Assembly: GCA_024279915.1 (NCBI GenBank) | Contig: JAJRRB010000060.1 | Location: 1 to 64,000, forward strand | Direction of reading: 5' to 3' | Source of the DNA: Deltaproteobacteria bacterium | GTDB taxonomy: Bacteria; Desulfobacterota; Desulfuromonadia; Desulfuromonadales; BM103 | DNA length: 64,000 nt | Shown: piece by piece, positions 45,676 through 56,500 of the stretch | How positions within the stretch are numbered: position 1 is the first letter of the stretch | Layout: each line of letters opens with the position of its first letter | Notes under the pieces: model-generated | Told to the model about the DNA's origin: nothing | The model's database searches: none | What the model saw: only the letters and a program-made list of their open reading frames with translations | Program-made: the position numbers and the translations under genes

Positions 45676-47502
45676 CTAACTCACAACAACTTTACGGAAC
45701 ATCCCCGGCATGTGATAGAGCAAGTGGCAATGGTAGGCCCACCCGCCCATTGCATCGGCGGTCACCAAATAGCTTATTTTGCTGCCCGGCTGCACGATCA
45801 CTGTATGCTTGCGTGGAATCTGCAGACCGTCCCCAGTCTCCAGCTCACTCCACATGCCATGCAGGTGCATCGGGTGATTCATCATCGTATCGTTGACAAA
45901 AGTAATCCGCAGCCGTTCACCATATTTGAAACGTAAGGGTTCGGCATCAGCATATTTGACGCCGTTGATCGACCACATGTAACGGGCCATGTTGCCGGTC
46001 AGATGCAGTTGGATCTCCCGCCCGGGCTCGCGTGGATCTGAAGTCTGGTATAGATTCCGCAGGTCGGCATAGCTGAGCACCCGACGACCGTTATTGCGCA
46101 AGCCGACACCGGGGTCATCCAGCCGAAACTGTGGGTGCTCTGCCCGCGCATCGACATGAGGACCGAACTCCGTGGCCGCATGGACGATCTCGGCATTGCT
46201 GCCATGGCCAGCTTGGCCACTCATATCCTTTTCGAACAAATCATCCATGGAGTCGTTGCTGCCGGACATGTCGTGGTTCATGCCTTTCATCTTGCCCATG
46301 CCGTTCATGTCGCCTGACAAACCGTGGTTCATACCCTCCATGGAGCTCATATCCATCCCCATATCCTGATGGCTCAGAATCGGATAGGGATCAAACTCGG
46401 GCACCTCCACAGTCAGAGATGAATCAGGAGTCAGGGTGCCACGGGCATAACCGGTGCGATCCAGTGCCTGGGCAAAGATGCAATAAGCCCGATCATCTTT
46501 AGGCGCGACAACCACATCATAGGTTTCAGCAACGCCGATGCGGAATTCATCAACTGTAACCGGTTCGATATTCTGACCGTCGGCAGCAACCACAGTCATT
46601 GTCAACCCGGGGATGCGAACATCGAAAAAACTCATGGCCGAACCGTTGATGATCCGCAGACGAATCTTTTCGTCACGCTTGAATAGTCCGGTCCAGCCAT
46701 CGGCCGGGGTCTGCCCGTTCATGAGGAATGTATAGGTATAGCCGGTCACATCGGAAAGATCCCGGTCGCTCATACGCATCTGGTTCCACATGCTGCGCTC
46801 AGACCAGGTACGGGCCAGCCCTTTCTGCTGGATATCACGGGTCAGATCACCGACAGTACGTTCGGCGAAATTGTAATAACCGCTGGATTTCTTGAGCTTT
46901 GCATAAATTGTGTCGGGATTTTCATCCGACCAGTCCGAGAGCATAACGACATAGTCGCGATCATAACTGAAGGGTTCCGGTTCGCGCGGCTCAACAATCA
47001 GCGGCCCGTAGAGTCCGGTCTGCTCCTGGAACCCTGAATGACTGTGATACCAGTAGGTTCCGCTCTGCTTTAACTCGAACTGGTAACGGAAGGTTTCGCC
47101 GGGAGCAATGCCATCGAAACTGATGTCAGGCACACCGTCCATTCCGGTCGGCAGCAGAATACCATGCCAGTGGATCGAACTTGACTCCGCCAGATGGTTG
47201 GTAACCTTAAGGGTGACCCGATCGCCTTCCCGCCAACGCAGAATCGGGCCGGGAACAGAACCGTTCACAGCCGTCGCCATACGCTCCCGGCCGGTATAAT
47301 TGACAGCCTGTGGCGCAATGGTCAGATTAAAATCTTTACCGCTCAGGGTAGGCTGCCCTGCAGAGGAACCTGTGGCCGCCAACAAACGTACCGGAGACAA
47401 TCCCATCCCGAGAAGAACGCCACCCATCGCCACTCCTTTAACAAACTGGCGGCGCGACATACAAATCTCATCAAGATTCAAAAGCTTCTTTTCTTGTCCC
47501 AT
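45676..47502 (-). CDS. copA: CopA-type multicopper oxidase
   Basis: A 608-residue periplasmic oxidase with a twin-arginine signal (SRRQFVKGVAMGG). Copper ligands are visible as HWHG, HSH, HPMHLHG and HCHLLYHMPGM (type 1, 2 and 3 sites). Between them is a Met/His-rich segment (MDMSSMEGMNHGLSG and similar, residues ~375-430) as in PcoA, which binds Cu(I). It should oxidise Cu(I) and limit its toxicity. AAAGG precedes the ATG at 47502. Confidence 0.93.
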   Translation of the reverse strand: MGQEKKLLNLDEICMSRRQFVKGVAMGGVLLGMGLSPVRLLAATGSSAGQPTLSGKDFNLTIAPQAVNYTGRERMATAVNGSVPGPILRWREGDRVTLKVTNHLAESSSIHWHGILLPTGMDGVPDISFDGIAPGETFRYQFELKQSGTYWYHSHSGFQEQTGLYGPLIVEPREPEPFSYDRDYVVMLSDWSDENPDTIYAKLKKSSGYYNFAERTVGDLTRDIQQKGLARTWSERSMWNQMRMSDRDLSDVTGYTYTFLMNGQTPADGWTGLFKRDEKIRLRIINGSAMSFFDVRIPGLTMTVVAADGQNIEPVTVDEFRIGVAETYDVVVAPKDDRAYCIFAQALDRTGYARGTLTPDSSLTVEVPEFDPYPILSHQDMGMDMSSMEGMNHGLSGDMNGMGKMKGMNHDMSGSNDSMDDLFEKDMSGQAGHGSNAEIVHAATEFGPHVDARAEHPQFRLDDPGVGLRNNGRRVLSYADLRNLYQTSDPREPGREIQLHLTGNMARYMWSINGVKYADAEPLRFKYGERLRITFVNDTMMNHPMHLHGMWSELETGDGLQIPRKHTVIVQPGSKISYLVTADAMGGWAYHCHLLYHMPGMFRKVVVS

Positions 47503-47574
47503 GGGCGGCCTTTTGCATTTTTTTTCTAATCACTGAGTTATTAAGACTGAATGGATAGTAATGTAACCTCTGTT

Positions 47575-48069
47575 CTACTGAGCACCTTGCTGCAACTGAA
47601 GAATGTGATTAACCAGATTCCAGCGTTGCACAGGAGTAAATTGCGTAAAGGCCGGCATCCCGGTGCTTCCTGTGCCGTTACCGATAATCCAGTATTTATC
47701 CCCCGGGCCATAAGTGGCGCTATGCTTAATATCGAGGAAGTTGGCCGGTGGAGTCTTCAAGGCAGCGGCCGCAGGACCCTTGCCATTGCCTTTTTCGCCG
47801 TGACAGACGCTGCAATTCTGTAAAAACAGTTTGCTACCCAGTTGCAAGGAGTCCTCATCGGGCAGAACCGGAGTTCGTTCCATGATCTGATATTCTTCGG
47901 GAACACCTTCCTTCGCTGCCATCATCGACTGCATATGTTCAGACATTTTTTTTTCGGGATGATGACCCTTGCCGTTCGCCAAGACAAAAGTACTGGTTAC
48001 AATCAGCACGAGGGTAAGAGAGGTGATTAAAAGACAGGTAAATTGGCATTTTTTAAAGTGTGAATTCAT
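47575..48069 (-). CDS. Exported monohaem cytochrome c
   Basis: A 164-residue precursor with an N-terminal signal or anchor helix (about residues 10-32), a His/Met-rich stretch (HHPEKKMSEHMQSMM) and one haem site CSVCHGEKGNGKG. The axial Met is probably in GMPAFTQF. It lies directly upstream of copA and may accept electrons from the copper oxidase or carry copper through its Met/His stretch. Both roles are inference. Confidence 0.85.
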   Translation of the reverse strand: MNSHFKKCQFTCLLITSLTLVLIVTSTFVLANGKGHHPEKKMSEHMQSMMAAKEGVPEEYQIMERTPVLPDEDSLQLGSKLFLQNCSVCHGEKGNGKGPAAAALKTPPANFLDIKHSATYGPGDKYWIIGNGTGSTGMPAFTQFTPVQRWNLVNHILQLQQGAQ

Positions 48070-48108
48070 TAATTTTCTCCTTCACTTTTGGTAGATAAAT
48101 TGAAACGG

Positions 48109-48402
48109 CTATTCTTTATTCTGAACATTTTCCTTCTCATATTGAGACAGTTGATTTTCGAGCCTTTCCACAAGTTTTTCCGCTTTTTCTTTTTTGTTTT
48201 TATTCAAGAGCCATAATCCAAGGAGAAGGCCCGCCAACGCGCCAACAAGAGCAAAAGGCAAGCCCATCACCATCATCGAACCACGCTCTTTGAAAATCTT
48301 ATATATGTAAATCGCATACGGATGGAGCAGACCATAACCAAGAACAGCACCGACAATTGAGGTAATCCACAACCGGCTGGAAGAGTTTTTTACTTCCATC
48401 AT
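48109..48402 (-). CDS. Small membrane protein heading the cop cluster
   Basis: A 97-residue protein with two membrane helices (about 12-34 and 44-66) and a charged coiled-coil tail (KKEKAEKLVERLENQLSQYEKE). No family recognised. It is 40 bp upstream of the cytochrome gene and so is probably the first gene of the cop operon. Confidence 0.65.
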   Translation of the reverse strand: MMEVKNSSSRLWITSIVGAVLGYGLLHPYAIYIYKIFKERGSMMVMGLPFALVGALAGLLLGLWLLNKNKKEKAEKLVERLENQLSQYEKENVQNKE

Positions 48403-48561
48403 ACAACCTTAGTAGTATTATTTTGAAAGTCAAGAAACTACAAAAAGGGGTGGGGTAATCAGTAACAGAGAGGTTGTCAGGTGGGCTTATACTCGTTATA
48501 GTCTCTCAAATAGATGAATTTACAGTGATGATTATTTATTACAACGCAACGGAGCGAACTT

Positions 48562-49104
48562 ATGAGCACAGAGATCAAAAATGCCCTTCTGCAGCTGATC
48601 GATACGGTGAACAACAAACCGCAGCTCGCCTCTTCTGTGTTCCGGGCCTCATCCTTTTCGGATCAGGACAACCTCGCAATCCGTTCGCAAATCCGTGGCT
48701 TTACAACCACAATGGATGAACCCCTGGCATTGGGCGGCACCGATTCCGGTCCCAACCCCGTAGAAATGCTGCTTGCGGCTCTGGGCAGCTGCCAGGAAAT
48801 TGTCTATCGGGCTTATGCGTCGATTATGGGACTGAAAATCGAACGGATCGAGGTACACGCCAAAGGCTATCTGGATCTACGCGGACTGCTGAATCTGGCA
48901 GATGTGCCTTCCGGCTTTTCTCAGGTTTCTTTCACAGCCAGAATCATTTCCGACGAACCGGAAGAGAAAATCCGGCAACTGACTGAGTTGGTGGAAAAAC
49001 ACTGCCCGGTGATGGACAGCCTGATGCGGGAAATCTCTGTAAGCGGTAAGGTCGAAGTGCAAAGAACCACAGCGCCGACTGAAACGCCCAAGGTGGTTCT
49101 TTAA
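48562..49104 (+). CDS. OsmC-family peroxidase-like protein
   Basis: A 180-residue OsmC/Ohr-fold protein. The two cysteines expected for peroxide reduction are in LLAALGSCQEIVYR and VEKHCPVMDSL. GGAG precedes the ATG. It probably reduces organic peroxides with a thiol donor. It is divergent from the cop cluster, consistent with joint oxidative/metal stress protection. Confidence 0.87.
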   Translation: MSTEIKNALLQLIDTVNNKPQLASSVFRASSFSDQDNLAIRSQIRGFTTTMDEPLALGGTDSGPNPVEMLLAALGSCQEIVYRAYASIMGLKIERIEVHAKGYLDLRGLLNLADVPSGFSQVSFTARIISDEPEEKIRQLTELVEKHCPVMDSLMREISVSGKVEVQRTTAPTETPKVVL

Positions 49105-49220
49105 CCTGAGGCAGTAAGTTGCTGGCTGATTCAGATTCAACTCTACCGGTGACACACCGTCGGTCGAGCCGGTCACTCGAACCCATTATCTGCTCCCCGA
49201 GTCCATCGGAGGTTGAACTC

Positions 49221-51152
49221 ATGAGGATTCGACATAAACTTCTGACTCTGCTGTTGTTTTTCGCCGTAGTTCCTCTGCTGCTCAGCATCGCCATCAGTCA
49301 TACCTTCTTCTATCGTACCGGCTTACACCTGGCCGAAGAGACCGAGCGGGAGCTCTCCGACCAAGCCCACGCCATCCTCCAGAAACTCGTTGACAGTTTC
49401 CAGCAGCTTCAGGAACGCGACCACCGGATGATGGAAATCGCCTTGACCCTCCAGGCCGATATTGGGCTTACGACCGCTGCCAGTCCTTCCAACTCGGCCC
49501 CATCTCCTCCACTGGCCTATGCCGCCGTTCAGCAATATCGGCCCGGAATGGTTTCACACCAGATCACTATTCTCGAAACCGGCGGTTCTTCTTGCTACCC
49601 GCCGCATGGTGAGTGCCTAGGAAGCGGCGACCCGAGGCTGGTTTCCTGGTACCAGAAAACACGAGAGCTGCAGACACAAACCCGTACCCTCACGTTCGAT
49701 CCCACCGATGACGAACCGGTGATTATTGTCGCCAGACCTCTGACAGAAGTGGGCGGTCGCTTTACCGGAGTAACCGCCCTCGTCCGTCCGGTCAACGCTA
49801 TGTTCGCCGACCTGCATCTGTCAAAAAACTGGTTCGGGTCAGCCAGGGAAATGCTGGTCGTGATAGACCAGGATAAAGAACGGGGTACGGGCGGTCTGCG
49901 CATTCTAACCATCCGCGAAGCGGGGAGTTCTACAAGTCTTTGGCGGGATCTTTCTCCACAGGCGCTGCTGCAGCCGGACACCCCGCAAGAGGCCCACCTG
50001 CTGCTGCAGCGGATCAGTGTTGGGCAGGGCGGGTCGCTCGAGTTGAGCTTTCAGGGGATTAAAACCCACTGGATTTTCGGAGCCGACACCGGAGGTGAAC
50101 CCTTTGCCCTTATTCTGGTCCCCCATTCACAGGTCAACGCCCAGGCAATCTCTGCTAAAGAACATGTGGTGGCCAACACCTTCCGCGGGTTAAAAATCTC
50201 CGCAGTGCTGCTTGCAGGCGCCATCGCCGCAGTTTTTTTTACCGCAGTGCTTGCTTCTAAAAAAGTCACACGCCCCCTGATCCAGTTGGCGAAGGCCGCT
50301 GGACGTCTGACTGACGGCGACTATCGGACAGAGGTTGAAATCAGCACTGGAGACGAGGTTGAAGAGCTTGGCCAGGTTTTCAATCAACTGGGTCCGGCGC
50401 TCGCCGAGCGCGAACGCATGGCCAGTTCTCTAGCTCTGGCCGGGGACATCCAGCGCCATCTGCTGCCACAGGCGCAACCACAGGTTAAAGGCTTCGAGAT
50501 CTTCGGTGGTGCCCTGCCTTGCGATGAAATCGGCGGCGACTACTACGATTTCATCCCTCTGGGAGGCGGCCACCGCCTGGCTTTGGCCGTGGGGGATGTT
50601 TCGGGGCACGGGGCCGGGGCGGCACTGCTGATGGCCGGAGCCAGAGGGGTGCTACGCTCACACGCCCTCCACCGGGGCTTCGGTCTGTCCCGATTGTTTG
50701 CAGCCATGAATGAGCATCTCTGCCGGGATACCGCCGACGAACAGTTCATGACCCTGTTTTACGGGGTTCTGAACGACCGCGACCGCACATTACGTTGGTG
50801 CTCTGCAGGGCACGGGCCTCTTTTCCTTTATAGTTGCCGTGAGAAAAACATCATCGAACTCGGCAGCACCGGACTACCTCTGGGGATCATTGCCGAGGAA
50901 ACGTGGGAGGAAGGTGACCCGGTCGTTTTTGAGGACGGTGACATCCTGCTGGTTGGAACCGACGGTATCTGGGAGGTATGCAATAGTGCCGGTGAGATTC
51001 TGGGTACTGAACGGCTCAAGTCTCATCTTTGTTCTCATGCGGCTGAACCGGCTGCGCAGATCCATGCCTCAATCATGGCGTTAGTGAGAAGTTTCCGGGA
51101 AGATAACCGTCAGGAGGATGATATTACCCTGAGCGTGGTCAAGGCAGTTTGA
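49221..51152 (+). CDS. Membrane sensor with PP2C-type (SpoIIE/RsbU) phosphatase
   Basis: A 643-residue protein with membrane helices at about 8-28 and 324-346, an extracytoplasmic sensor of about 295 residues, HAMP (347-398) and a SpoIIE phosphatase (405-643). The latter has metal-binding residues in IGGDYYDF, DVSGHGAGAALLM and LLVGTDGIWE. The ATG at 49221 has GGAGG. Such proteins dephosphorylate anti-sigma-factor antagonists; no partner anti-sigma gene is seen here. Confidence 0.9.
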   Translation: MRIRHKLLTLLLFFAVVPLLLSIAISHTFFYRTGLHLAEETERELSDQAHAILQKLVDSFQQLQERDHRMMEIALTLQADIGLTTAASPSNSAPSPPLAYAAVQQYRPGMVSHQITILETGGSSCYPPHGECLGSGDPRLVSWYQKTRELQTQTRTLTFDPTDDEPVIIVARPLTEVGGRFTGVTALVRPVNAMFADLHLSKNWFGSAREMLVVIDQDKERGTGGLRILTIREAGSSTSLWRDLSPQALLQPDTPQEAHLLLQRISVGQGGSLELSFQGIKTHWIFGADTGGEPFALILVPHSQVNAQAISAKEHVVANTFRGLKISAVLLAGAIAAVFFTAVLASKKVTRPLIQLAKAAGRLTDGDYRTEVEISTGDEVEELGQVFNQLGPALAERERMASSLALAGDIQRHLLPQAQPQVKGFEIFGGALPCDEIGGDYYDFIPLGGGHRLALAVGDVSGHGAGAALLMAGARGVLRSHALHRGFGLSRLFAAMNEHLCRDTADEQFMTLFYGVLNDRDRTLRWCSAGHGPLFLYSCREKNIIELGSTGLPLGIIAEETWEEGDPVVFEDGDILLVGTDGIWEVCNSAGEILGTERLKSHLCSHAAEPAAQIHASIMALVRSFREDNRQEDDITLSVVKAV

Positions 51153-51420
51153 GGCAGTGATTTCATCATAGCGTGTCTCCTTGAAGTATTCTTGACCGCT
51201 ATCTTTTGTTTGCTATTAGTAGCAAATAGCTATTATGTCGCATCGTTTCTCTTTAGTTCTCTGCCACTTATGTTTTGCATGTCCCAGCTTAAGCATAACC
51301 CATTTCCAGCGCATTGTGCGCGGCAAGGATCTTGCATAAATAATAAAGTAGGTGTTATGCCACAATTAATAACCTTTGTGTTTACAGCATATTAAGAAGC
51401 TTGTAATTTGCAAGAAGCAT

Positions 51421-51464
51421 TAAATTGTGGGATATCATACATGGAAGTGTGGACTATTGTGACG
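51421..51464 (+). promoter_or_regulatory. Shared upstream motif, copy 1
   Basis: TAAATTGTGGGATATCATAC, then ATGGAAGTGTGGACTATTGTG and ACG. The same layout recurs at 60433-60476 with about 30 of 44 bases identical. A TATCAT box falls inside and a TGTGGA half-site follows it. It lies 100 bp before the 90-residue exported protein. The rest of 51153-51563 shows no gene. Confidence 0.5.
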
Positions 51465-51563
51465 CCGAGAGGATCCAGAATCGGCTCAACAGACCGGTCA
51501 CACAAGCATTGATGAAAATGTTGACTTGGTAATGACCGGAAACCCTAAAAAGAGGAGGTTCCG

Positions 51564-51836
51564 ATGAAAAAGTCAATCTTGACGTTGATAGTATTGGGGC
51601 TATTTGCTGCATCGCCGGTATTAGCAGGTGACCATACTCATGGTTTGGATGCCAGCGCCTTAGGTCACGTACATGCCTGTTCTCAACAGAGTGAAACGAT
51701 TAACACAAAAATCCAACGGATACAGAGTGAAATTGAGAAAGGCGACACAACTTACAGTGCCAAGGGGTTGCAGGACCTGGAAGCTAAACTGAAGGAAATT
51801 AATGACATGTTGAACTCAGACGTGTTGAAGCACTAA
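51564..51836 (+). CDS. Small periplasmic protein with His-rich N-terminus
   Basis: A 90-residue precursor, signal peptide ending VLAG. The mature N-terminus is His-rich (DHTHGLDASALGHVHACSQQ) and the rest is one or two amphipathic helices (IQRIQSEIEKGDTTYSAKGLQDLEAKLKEIN). GAGGAGG precedes the ATG. The His cluster and Cys suggest metal binding; the shared upstream motif links it to the genes at 60602 and 61917. Family unknown. Confidence 0.65.
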   Translation: MKKSILTLIVLGLFAASPVLAGDHTHGLDASALGHVHACSQQSETINTKIQRIQSEIEKGDTTYSAKGLQDLEAKLKEINDMLNSDVLKH

Positions 51837-52022
51837 ATATGTAGTAGCCACGATTTGATCTGACAGTTGCCAACTTTACGGAGGTGTCTGTCAGGTCAAG
51901 TTTAAGCTATAAGGTTTTTTCTTCCAGATGCTCTTGCCGCTTTCAAGTGTTTAAGTTGGTGGTCTGTTCAAATGTGGTCGGCGACTTTTACAACTTGACA
52001 GGGCTTACGCGATCACTACGCG

Positions 52023-52560
52023 TCATCTCGTCAGATTGATGTCGTCGTACCATGCCCTTGCTTTACCCTGTGTATTATCTGTATCAGTCATAATCGAGAT
52101 AACCGCTTTTTGCGGAGGATCTTCCCCAAAAGCCTGTCGATAGTCCTCAATTATGTTGCGCTGAACGTCAACCCACTCTCCAACTCTTTCCTGTCCACTC
52201 TCAACTGCAATCATCATAGAATTCGCAGTGTATGGGCTTGGTTGGATTTCTCCTTTGGGCAATTTATTTGCCCAAATAAGATTAAGGTTAGTTGTTTTAG
52301 GGAAAAACCAGTGTGGAAAGGTTACATAAATCCGCGCAGCATAGTCATCCGTAGATCTATTTTTTGCATCGCCATTCTCAACAGTATTCTCAATCTTCCG
52401 GCGCCAGGACACTACCGGATATTGAGTCACATCAAACTCACGCTCAAAAATGAGACCGGAAGCTGTTCAATTACTGGTCGCTTGTAAAACATTTCCGCCA
52501 TTGTCATTAACAACGGAATAGATTGTGACGCCCTGGAAAAACTTGGTTGTCCAAGATCGA
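52023..52560 (-). pseudogene. Remnant of a DUF3047-type protein
   Basis: The frame reads WTTKFFQGVTIYSVVNDNGG, then NVLQATSN, an in-frame TGA (52467-52469), and TASGLIFEREFDVTQYPVVSWRRKI to KARAWYDDINLTR. This is the DUF3047 pattern (W..F.G.T.Y; SASGL; P.L.W.W; D.DNT; A.A..D) without its N-terminal signal part. A TAG closes the frame just upstream. The intact lower two thirds could still be read from an internal ATG at 52430, but the protein is broken. Confidence 0.6.
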
Positions 52561-52722
52561 TGGATATTCTACATAAAGGTTAAGGAAATTCTACAATTTC
52601 ATGACTGTCTTCTTCCAAAACGCCTGAAAACTGATGATTTATGGTTGGCGCTACTTTTGCACATACTAACATTTAAGGGAATGTCGCATATAAGTGATCG
52701 ACCATCAGAAAGGAGAAAACCA

Positions 52723-52932
52723 ATGATGATTCGTATAAACCATCCGGATGGCCGCTTCGACCTGGTTAAAGCATCGCGTCTTGATCGTCTGATTCAGACA
52801 GAACAGATCAGTCGCTTCAAACGTAATAGCGGCTGGGTCGTTATCGGCAGAGACCCCGTTCGCAATCAAAGCAACAGGGCGTTTCATTTTGGTGCCGAGC
52901 GAAGGGACCCGGAGATGCCGGGCCTTTGCTAA
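52723..52932 (+). CDS. Small conserved-looking protein of unknown function
   Basis: A 69-residue basic protein (MMIRINHPDGRFDLVKASRL...), with AAAGGAG before the ATG. The mid-part FKRNSGWVVIGRDPVR alternates strand-like residues. I have an impression of similar short proteins in Geobacter relatives, but cannot name a family. Confidence 0.6.
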   Translation: MMIRINHPDGRFDLVKASRLDRLIQTEQISRFKRNSGWVVIGRDPVRNQSNRAFHFGAERRDPEMPGLC

Positions 52933-53152
52933 ACGAAGCGAACCTTTGGCTGTCGCATTTTCTAAAGCAGACGGCTTTCAGAGTAATGTGCTCTTTCTTT
53001 AAGCTATACGATCTAGCTTGGGAAACAAGGAGGATCGTTCTCTTTGCGAGACTCGATTCCCATGCGCCATCACAAAAGGTAATATCTTGCCGCTAGTGGC
53101 AGAGATTAACCCCAAGAGCGTGATTAAATATCCCGCGGAAATAACGGTCATT

Positions 53153-53464
53153 ATGAATCTTCATTCTATAAACTGTCTCGGTTGTGGTGCCGCAGTCAAC
53201 AGCAAGTTCAAACTTTGCTCGAGGTGTTGCCAACTGACGGGCGTGGAGAAGCCTCCCTGTGGTTCAGGACATAGGAAGAACCACTCCAAGTTGGATCTTC
53301 CTACAAAAACAAACAGTTTGGCACGTTCAGAAAACAAGCTTTTCATGACCACCTTTTTCTGTCTGAGTTTCAGTGCCACAATCATTCTATTGTGTCTGAC
53401 AACACTCTTTCTGAAGACGCTTGAACCGCATCATCTCAGGCTTCTTGCGGATTGTTTCCTCTGA
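53153..53464 (+). CDS. Small zinc-ribbon/membrane protein
   Basis: A 103-residue ORF with an N-terminal CLGCGAAVNSKFKLCSRC pattern (double-zinc-ribbon-like half), a basic linker and a C-terminal membrane helix (about residues 66-90). The ribosome site is weak. Function unknown. An N-terminally longer reading is possible but unlike coding sequence. Confidence 0.45.
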   Translation: MNLHSINCLGCGAAVNSKFKLCSRCCQLTGVEKPPCGSGHRKNHSKLDLPTKTNSLARSENKLFMTTFFCLSFSATIILLCLTTLFLKTLEPHHLRLLADCFL

Positions 53465-53523
53465 TAAATGGGTTCTCTTTGCCTCTAGACCTCCCGAAAG
53501 CACATCAACAATGGATGATCAAA

Positions 53524-56500
53524 TTAATCCTTTCGCCGCTCCTGGAATTGCAGTACCAGACTGTATATAACCGGCAGTACCAGCAAGTTCAAAATCAGCA
53601 CAGTCAGCATCCCGCCCAGCATGGGCGCTGCAATACGATGGGTGACATCGGAACCAGTGCCACTGCTGAGCATGATTGGTATTAATCCGGCCATGGTTGA
53701 CACCGCTGTCATAACCACTGGGCGCACCCGTAGCGATGTGGCAGACTGTGTTGCGTCTCTGATCTCAGCCCCGCTCAATCGCCCCTTAGCAACAGCACGA
53801 CGTTTGGCAATCTCCAGGTCTATAAAGCTTAAAACCAGCACTCCAATTTCAGCAGCCATACCGGCCAGAGCAATAAAGCCCACCGCCACTGCCACGGAAA
53901 TATTGTAGCCATAACCGTAAACCAGCCAGATTCCACCAATCAAGCCGAAGGGGATGGACATCATCACCACAATCGGCTCTGTGATATTGCGAAAATTCAG
54001 ATAAAGCAGCAGAAAAATAATCAACAGAGTCGCCGGCACCACAATCCGCAGACGCTGGGCTGCCCGTTCCATATACTCAAACTGCCCTGACCAGGTAAGG
54101 GTATAACCTGATGGAATGGTCACCTGTTGAGCCAGTGTTTCTTTGGCTTTGGCCACAAAACCGCCAATATCCGAGGTACTGATGTCAACATAGATCCAGG
54201 CATTGGGCCTGGCATCTTCACTTTTAATGACCGGCGGTCCGCGCCTGAGTTCCAGGTTCGCCACCTGGGCCATGGGAATCTGTGTGCCGGTGGGGGTGGT
54301 GATCAACACCCGTTGCATGGCCTCCATATTGTCCCGCAGCTCTCTGGGATAACGCAAATTCACCGGATAACGCTCCAGACCCTCAACGGTTGTGGTGATA
54401 TTCATGCCGCCCATGGCACTTTGAATAACGTCCTGCACATCGCCCACGGTCAAGCCATAACGGGAAGCCTCTTCCCGATCAATATCAAAATCCAGGTAAT
54501 AACCGCCCACAGCCCGGTCGCCAAAAGCGGAGGTGGTTTCCGGTAGCGTTTTCATGGCCTGCTCGATATTTTCCGACAACTCCTGCAATACATTCAAGTC
54601 CGGCCCGGAAACCTTGATACCAACAGGCGTTTTAATACCGGTGGACAGCATATCGATTCTGGTCTTAATGGGCATGGTCCAAGCATTGGCCACCCCTGGG
54701 AAGTTGATGGCCTTGTCCATTTCAGCCATCAACTCCTTGGTGCTTTTCTGCGGATCAGGCCACATATCTCTCTTTTTTAGTCGGATTGTCGTCTCGAGCA
54801 TTGACAGAGGTGCTGCATCCGTGGCGGTCTCCGCCCGGCCAATTTTACCGAAAACAAGATGCACCTCCGGAAAGCTAGAGAGAATTTTGTCGGTCTGCTT
54901 TACAAGCTCTTTAGCCTTGGTAATTGAGATACCGGGAAAAGTTGTCGGCATGTAGAGAATGTCGCCTTCGTCCAGAGGCGGCATAAACTCACTGCCGAGT
55001 CTGTTCAGAGGCACAATGGTAACAGCTAACAGACTGATAGCTATGATGACGGTGAGCCAACGCCAACGCATGGCAAGCTTCAAGAGCGGGGTATGCATAA
55101 AGTGTAACAGGCGATTAACGGGGTTTTTATGTTCGGCGATAATTTTCCCCCGCACAAGATAGCCCATCATCACCGGAACCAGAGTAACCGCCAGAATAGC
55201 TGAGGCGGCCATGGCATAGGTTGCGGTAAAGGCCAGGGGACTGAACAAGCGGCCCTCCTGAGCCTGCATGGTGAAAATAGGTAGAAATGATACGGTAATA
55301 ACCAACAGGGAGAAAAACAGGGCAGGCCCCACCTCGCGTGATGATTCACCGATCGTCTGCCAGCGTTCATCGATGGTCAGGACAGCACCCTTGTCAGTCT
55401 CCGCCTGTTCAAGATGTTTATGGGCGTTCTCCACCATAACAATGGCGCCATCGACCATAGTGCCGATGGTAATGGCAATCCCTCCCAGAGACATGATGTT
55501 GGCATTCAAGCCCTGCCAGCGCATGACAATAAAGGCCATCAATATGCCCAATGGCAAGGTAATAATCGCGACAAAAGCAGAACGGGCGTGGAGCAAAAAA
55601 AGGATAACCACGAGGCTGACGATTAACAACTCAAGTAGGAGTGATTCATTGAGGCTGTCCACCGCCCGCTCAATCAGGTCGCCGCGATCATATACCGTGA
55701 CAATCTCCACCCCTTCAGGAAGCCCGGACTTAAGCTCTTCCAGCTTGGCGCGCACATTCTGGATGGTGGCCAGGGCATTTTCGCCAAAACGCATGATCAC
55801 CACCCCACCGGCAACCTCGCCATCGCCGTTAAGGTCAACAATCCCACGTCGCAGTTCAGGGCCGATCTGCACGTTGGCTATATCCCGGATGCGGATCGGC
55901 GTACCATTTGTGTCAACGCCCACCGGGATGGTATTTAAGTCCGCCAAAGACTTGATATAGCCCAAGCCCCTTACCATATATTCGGTTTCAGACATTTCAA
56001 CCAAACGGCCGCCAACATCCTGGTTGGAACGTTTAATCGCCATCTTCACCTTGGCCAGGGGAATGTTGTAGGCCGTCAGGACGTTGGGATCACCCTCGAC
56101 CTGGTACTGTTTGACATAGCCGCCCACCGAAGCAACCTCTGCGACCCCTTGCACGGTTTGCAGGGGATAACGCAGATACCAGTCTTGCAGAGAGCGGAGT
56201 TGCGCCAGGTCATGTTTGCCGGTTTTGTCGATCAGGGCATACTCGTAAATCCAGCCCACCCCGGTGGCATCCGGGCCTAAGGTCGGGGTCACCTCAGCAG
56301 GCAATCGACCGCTGACATAATTCAACGATTCCAGCACCCGGGAACGAGCCCAGTACATATCGGTACCATCTTCAAAAATGATATAAACAAAGGAGAGACC
56401 GAAAAACGAATAACCCCGCACAACTTTTGTATTCGGCACCGCCAGCATTGCGGTGGTGAGGGGGTAGGTGACCTGATCTTCCACCACCTGTGGTGATTGA

